Below, one piece after another: positions 58,580-64,000 of a stretch of 64,000 nucleotides of DNA. The DNA comes from Gnetum montanum. Lineage: Eukaryota > Streptophyta > Gnetopsida > Gnetales > Gnetaceae. The position numbers and the translations under genes are program-made. The stretch covers positions 208,762 to 272,761 of the forward strand of contig MNCI01020127.1 in the NCBI GenBank assembly GCA_015680685.1, in the 5' to 3' direction. Every line of letters starts with the position of its first letter. Position 1 is the first letter of the stretch. The notes under the pieces were generated by a model. That model did not search any database and was not told the origin of the DNA. It worked only from the letters and a program-made list of their open reading frames with translations.

Positions 58580-59200
58580 CCAAAAATGACTAAGTGTAAA
58601 ATCACTAGAAAAATGACTATGTATTATTGGAAAATAATAAGATATGAATGATGGAATAAAATAAAGTGTAAAATATAAATAACTATCATAAAAAATTTAA
58701 AAATACTATATTTTTTATGTGAGAAATATGGTTCTAGTTTCCTCTCCAAACAATGGTATTTTTAAGTTGAAAAACAACTAAGTGTAGAATGATGAAAATT
58801 TAAGTATAGAATGAAGCATGAGAGATGGAATAAAAATGAAGTATAGAACTTGTTTAAAAGGATGTAAATGTTGAAATATTAGTATTATTGTGTAGAAAGA
58901 AGGATGTCAAATACCTCCCCAAATGTTGGATTTTTTTTATGTTGAAAAAAATTGTCTAAGTGTAAAATGTTGAAAATTTAACTAAGTATAGAAAGGTTGA
59001 AAATTTGACTAAGCAGAGAATGTAATGTAAAAGATAGAGAAAATTATAAGTATAAAACTTTACACAAAACAAGTTTTGATGTGAGCCAAGTTTTAACGTG
59101 AGATAACTTTTGACATGGGATAAGTTTTGACATGAGAGAACGACTGAGCATAGAATGCTAAAAATTGGCTAAGTGTGAAATGTTGAAAACTCTATTATTT
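58580..59200. repeat. Diverged interspersed repeat, CTAAGTGTAGAATG...GAAAATT
   Basis: At least seven recognisable copies, e.g. near 58588, 58768, 58955, 58980, 59003, 59143 and 59168. Spacing varies from about 25 to 180 bp. Confidence 0.6.
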
Positions 59201-60125
59201 TGATGTGATGAGAAACTAATGTAACAAATGAGAGAGAGAAAATTAACCAAGCATAGCATGTATGTGAGTAAGTGTAAAATAGAGAGATTGTGTTAATGTA
59301 GGAAAAGGTCCCAAATGTGGATGTTGTATTGATTTATAAAAAAAGAAGAAAAAAATAAAGTGTTCATCTTCTATCAAGGACCAAACTACAAATGGTAGGG
59401 GAAAAAATATAAGTGTGATAAAACCAATAAAAGAAGCTCAAATCTAGAGCAAAATATAGATTTGAAAGATGAAATTGAACCTTTAGAAGGTTGGGTCATA
59501 GCTAGAAAAGTTGTAAATAAGATCCAAAATTAATTCCACAAGAAAATGAGGCTATTTTAACTAATGTTCTAGTTATTAATACAGAAGCTATAAACATTCT
59601 AACTCTAGAAACTGATGTAGAAGCTAAAAAATTCTAAAATTCGAAAGTGATGTGGAAGCCTAAAATATCTATCTTTGTAAGTGACATATGAGGTGTAGAA
59701 GGTGTTGAAGGTAGTCAACGAGCATGCTGGTGCTATGGTGGTGGTAAGCACTCATGCTCTCAATTTATTGAGTTTTGAAAAATGCTCTAAAATCTCAAAA
59801 GATCTAAGGAAGTCTCCCAAGATCCTTGCTTTATTAAATCTCCAGAAATTCAATCATCCAATTGAATGATCCAATCCAAGATCTCCAACCCTCAACTTAT
59901 GTTTCGAGGTTTATTTTATGGGCTTAGATTGCCAAGTTTAATTTAGGATTGCTAAAATTAAACTTGGAATTTTAGTATGTTTTTTGAAATTGACACAAGT
60001 TGAAAAATAGCAAGTTTGACCTTTGGTTTTAACACCAAGTGTCATTTTTGTTTTTGATGTCTAACGTTAATTAACTCTTTGATGTTTCATGTTAATCTTA
60101 CTTTTGACATCCAATGTTGTTTCAC

Positions 60126-60400
60126 ACTTAGAAAAATTTTGACACCACATTAATAACACTTAGAAAAATTTTGACAATTTTCCGAAAGTTTTCAAAGTTG
60201 CAAAATTGACATTAAAAAGTTGGGATATGATGCCAAATGATCCTTGGAGGCCTCTAAAGGACAAAGATATGTCTTGCAAGGATTATTTTTGGGAATGTTG
60301 TGCTACAGTACTTAAGGAAATCTAATTTACCATTCCATTACCTCCAACACTTAGAAAAATTTTGATGTTGGAGCTCTGGCACTTGGAAAAATTTTGACTT
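60126..60400. repeat. Short repeat CACTTAGAAAAATTTTGA, four copies
   Basis: Copies at about 60126, 60158, 60350 and 60390 (last reads CACTTGGAAAAATTTTGA). AAAATTTT makes each partly palindromic. Confidence 0.65.
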
Positions 60401-61489
60401 TGAAGTTTTCAGGAATCATAGAAAATTAAGTCTATAAGTTGGATTATGAACCTAGATGGTTCTTGATGGCCCCTAGGAGCTAAGAATGTATCTTGTGATG
60501 ATGTATTTGGCAATTTTAGGATTAAATTCTCATGGAAGGAGGTTGAAACCACACTTAGTTTCATTTTAAAAAAAAGTAAAAAAATGGATATAACATTGTC
60601 CCCTCTTAGTGGATGCTACTCAGGTGTCGAAGGAGGTTCCATCAAGAAGAGATTAGATGCTAAATTAATGTACCTACAAAAGAAAAAGTGGAAAGAATGA
60701 AGCAAGAAAAGGGAAGAATATTTTAATATTGCTAATAAACCTATCATAAGGATGGTGCTATGCCACAGAAAGGAGGCATGGCTAAATCCTACACTCAAGA
60801 TAGTTGAAAGGATGTCATTTATGATATTCATACATTGTCCCACTCATGTTGTCAACACATCCTTACTAGAATAGAGCAAGTTACTCAATTCTCACTAAAC
60901 GTGTTGATGAGAGGAAAGGGGATGATATAGGAAAGACAATTAGAGGAAGAATTAAAAAGTAAAAGAGGAGAGATGAAAAATAGACTTGAAAATTTAATAA
61001 AATAATAAAATTGAGGAAATAAAGGAGGGACATAACATATACACTAAAAATGAGATGCAAGCATGGCTAAATCCCACGCTCTAATGATTGCTAATGTTTT
61101 ATAGATTTGATTTTCTCCCTATACTACTCAAAGCCAACACACCCTCACATGGAGTTACAAATGATAGAAAACTCATTGCTCACTACATAAAGTAGATTTT
61201 TGATTAATATCCTTACCATAGTATGTTTTAGAAGAAAATTAATAGAATGAGATATGAAGAGATTGGTAGAGATAGATGAAACTTGATGAAGGAGATAAAA
61301 GAAAAATAGCAGAAAATAGATAGAAAGAGAGAGGTAAAGTGAGATGGGAAGTGAAAGTAGAAATAGTGTAATAAAATGTAGATGATATGGGAAAATAGTT
61401 AGAGAAAACCTAATGATCCTTGACTTTTTTTAATTTTTTTTTGTTCTTTTTTTATGTTCTTTCTTTTAAAAAATCTCAAATGTAGTATC

Positions 61490-62570
61490 ACTTGACGTAT
61501 GCCCTATTCATTGCTAAGTATTGAGGTATCATCTGATTATTGATTCCCATGTAAATTGGCTATGTAGCATGCGTCATTGCTAAGGATCTAGACAATAATG
61601 ATGGGGCCTTGCTAGTTCGATGAGAACTTGGTCATCTAGACATTAGGAAAATTCCTAAGGACAAGGTCACCTTCCTTGATGTCTTTGAGCCTAACATGCT
61701 TATCATGGTGATGACACATGGCTTCTTAATGATTTTGGATATTAATTGTTGCTAGCATGCAATTTTCCTCAAGTGTGTCTAGCTTAACTCAACACATGAT
61801 GTCATTCTCTTCATCTATCATCCAATTATTTAGTATCACATGAAGAGAAGACATGTCTAGCTCCCCTAGCAACATAGCTTCTAATCTATATAGGTAAGCA
61901 TGAAGGGGGTTCAATTGGTTGTTGTTGGAAAGGTAGTACGATAGGCCTAGAGGACATGGAATAATTGAGTGTGCTAGTTACGTTGGAATATTTCAACCAT
62001 GGTTCTAAGAAAATGGATGAGGGATTTATGGGTTGATTCAGCTTGTCCATTGGATTGTGGGCAATACAGAGATGAGGATGATCAGGTAATTTGGTATTAA
62101 TCACAAAATTTGGCTAGTTCTTTGATCTTGAATTAAGGTCCATTATTAATCACAATTTGGAGAGGGATACCAAAGTGGGTGATTATATGATCCAAGAGAA
62201 AATGATAAACATACTTAGAAGTTACAATTTCTAAAGGAATAGTTTCAATCCACTTAGCAAAATATTTAGTAGCTATTAAAATAAACTAATGAATAGAAGC
62301 AGATGTAGGATTGATAGAACCTATGAGATCTAGCTCCCATTTCTAGAAAGGCCATATGATTTTGAATGTCCTAAGCTCTTGAGATGGAACATAAATAAGC
62401 ATAGCATGACATTGACATGTATCATAAATTTTAACTACTATATGTGCATTCCTAGACATTGTAAACCACTAATAACTTAAAAAATGATATGAGATACTAA
62501 AGACCATGAATCTATATGACCTTCATAAACACTGGAATGAACTTGTTCTAACACATTTTGTGCTTTGACA
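61490..62570 (-). pseudogene. pol (IN): Integrase of the partial Tat-like element
   Basis: On the minus strand it shows HFGIPLQIVINNG, where the second catalytic Asp is Asn (TDNG to INNG, about 62140), then LYCPQSNGQAEST with the catalytic Glu kept (about 62045). LVEIFQRN, YRLEAML, KEGDLVLR and ANLHGNQ follow to about 61490. Stops are numerous. Confidence 0.7.
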
Positions 62571-62574
62571 TGAC

Positions 62575-63700
62575 TTAGATAACATAGAAGAAAATTTCAC
62601 ATAATGTGACATAAAATATTAGGATAAACAATAAAAAATTGTTAGAACATTTATGAAGAACATCCTTTTGTGAATAAGATAGATATTTAGGGATCTCTTC
62701 AATTTGCAAGTATTGTATGATATCATGGTATTGTTCATCTTCTTCTAAGTTAACTAAGCCAATGCATTGTGTATCTAGGAGTGTAATAAGTGTATGTTGT
62801 GCTGAATGAGACAAATGATGCTTGAGGAAAATGGGATTAGCAAGAAGAATAAAAGTAGCTAGTGCATTAGCAAGCATGTTTTTCAAGTGGTGGATGTGTG
62901 TGAGTAAGCATTCATTAAAGTGATAAATCAAAATTTTTGCTAAATCTAGATGAGGCTAAAGATGTTTAGCTTTACAAGTGTGCTCTTTATTCACCTAGCA
63001 TACAACCAATTAGGAATTCCCACATACAGAAAGCCTTTTGATTCTAAGTTAAAGGACTAAGAGTAAACCTTGATTGAGACCCTTAGTATTCTATGACATT
63101 GTTAGTACATGGAAAATTATATTTATAAGTCTAATAAATTGCATCCATACCTCAATAATTTAGAATACAAGCTATGCTTCAACCTTGGGTTGTATGAAAA
63201 TCATCAAAATACAAGTGTGAATCAAAATCCTCATGTTTCAATGTCACAGTTGGAGGAGGAATTATCTCTTCCTTACTTGATTCCTTAGGGGAAGGTTGAA
63301 TGGTTACAAAAGATGGTTTAGAAAGTGGTGTGAAAGTAAGTAAATACATAATGAATTTTCCATTAATAAAGTGTTGGGAAACATAGGATAAGTCAAATTT
63401 AGTTAAGAGAGTTTTTCATTTTTCCATACAGTTGTTATTGTATGGGATGATGGTAGTAGATTGTAAAATGTTATCTTGGAAAATGACATGAACCTTTGCC
63501 CCTAGTAAATAGTGTCTTCATTTCTTAAGTGCAAGGATAAGGCCCAAGTAATATTTTTTTGTATTTATGTAAGGTTTTTTGTAATCATAGAAAGGATGAG
63601 AGATGTAATAGATAGAATGATCAGTACCATCTTCACATTGTTGATAAAGCATGACTATAATAGAGTGATTAGAATTAGAAAGATAGAGATAGAAAGGTAG
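62575..63700 (-). pseudogene. pol (RNH): RNase H region of the partial Tat-like element
   Basis: The open segment 62575-62931 contains HIHHLKNMLANALATFILL, matching the HI.R..N..ADALATLA end of the lineage's RNase H. Upstream sequence (about 63000-63180) shows a degraded N..AEYEAL region. It joins RT on the right and integrase on the left. Confidence 0.6.
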
Positions 63701-64000
63701 TTTAAATTAAGGAGGGTGGAGGACAAGAATATTGGTAAGAGAATACTTGATGATATCAAAATCCTCTTGACACTTTGAGTCCTAGTTAAAAGTTGTATAT
63801 TTCTTGGCAAGGTGAGAAAGAAAATGAAGTTGATCAGTTAGATTACATATGAAATGACAAATGGATTGGAGTCTACCTTGCAGAATACATATGTCTTTAA
63901 GATTCTTAGGTGGAGGGAGGTTCATTCTTACTTTGAATTTTTTGGGATCTATTGCAATACTATTAGTTGTAACTAGAAATCCTAACATCTTACTTGTTTT
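63701..64000 (-). pseudogene. pol (RT): RT C-terminal part of a Tat-like element, cut by the window edge
   Basis: 63782-63988 reads MLGFLVTTNSIAIDPKKFKV, then MNLPPPKNLKDICILQGRLQ and HFICNLTDQ, the RT thumb of the Tat lineage. The catalytic half lies beyond the window. A decayed C..DFD.IK.SL....VL.PP follows at 63710-63790. Confidence 0.8.

Larger units (their letters stand above)
58330..61480 (-). other. Probable 3' spacer of the partial Tat-like element
   Basis: It is AT-rich without coding resemblance. It holds scattered repeats of CTAAGTGTAGAATGTTGAAAATTT (58580-59200) and CACTTAGAAAAATTTTGA (60126-60400). The 60616-60843 frame is not recognised. Confidence 0.4.

Overview
This is plant nuclear DNA. 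It is AT-rich, contains isolated Ns, and is made almost entirely of decayed, nested retrotransposons. I found no intact host gene, tRNA, rRNA or CRISPR array. The Ty3/gypsy lineages (Athila-like and Tat-like), primer sites matching the plant tRNA-Asp 3' end, and heavy C-to-T/G-to-A decay indicate a large-genome seed plant. I cannot resolve the species.

Layout. (1) 1-6962: a minus-strand tandem chain of a short Athila-derived element carrying Gag and protease but no RT or integrase (TR-GAG type): a partial gag at the window edge, LTR A (252-1243), a full internal region, and LTR B (6195-6962). (2) 6963-11340: the 3' part of an autonomous Athila-like element (minus), with an env-like ORF and its upstream spacer. 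(3) About 11390-13258: a minus-strand LINE RT remnant, split by a solo LTR (11851-12700). (4) 13259-20089: a complete second TR-GAG element on the plus strand with target duplication GAGTT. (5) 20095-24550: AT-rich, mostly unclassified. (6) 24556-56351: a full autonomous Athila-like element (minus, target duplication AGAGG) with gag, protease, RT, RNase H, integrase and env-like regions. It is split by (7) 30501-49182, an 18.7-kb Tat-like element (minus, target duplication AGTTC), whose 5' LTR in turn holds (8) a solo LTR at 46350-47934 (duplication ATGCY). (9) 56357-61480: degenerate LTRs and spacer. (10) 61490-64000: part of another Tat-like pol (minus).

How the parts relate. The TR-GAG elements share LTR ends, tRNA-Asp primer site, Gag and protease with the autonomous Athila-like elements. 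They also keep the spacer that follows integrase, so they look like deletion derivatives that would need RT and integrase supplied in trans. The Athila-like elements carry an env-like ORF (starting MAPKR in both copies) behind a possible second, internal promoter.

The most unusual region is inside the Tat-like element. Between protease and RT lies a roughly 2.6-kb opposite-strand transcription unit with its own TATA box, spliceable introns and AATAAA signal. It is bounded by two tandem hairpin arrays. These arrays, and a third one after pol, share a box (GCTAGTTTTAGGYC) followed by short stems whose two arms change together. All coding regions carry stops and frameshifts, so function is inferred for the ancestral elements, not for these copies.
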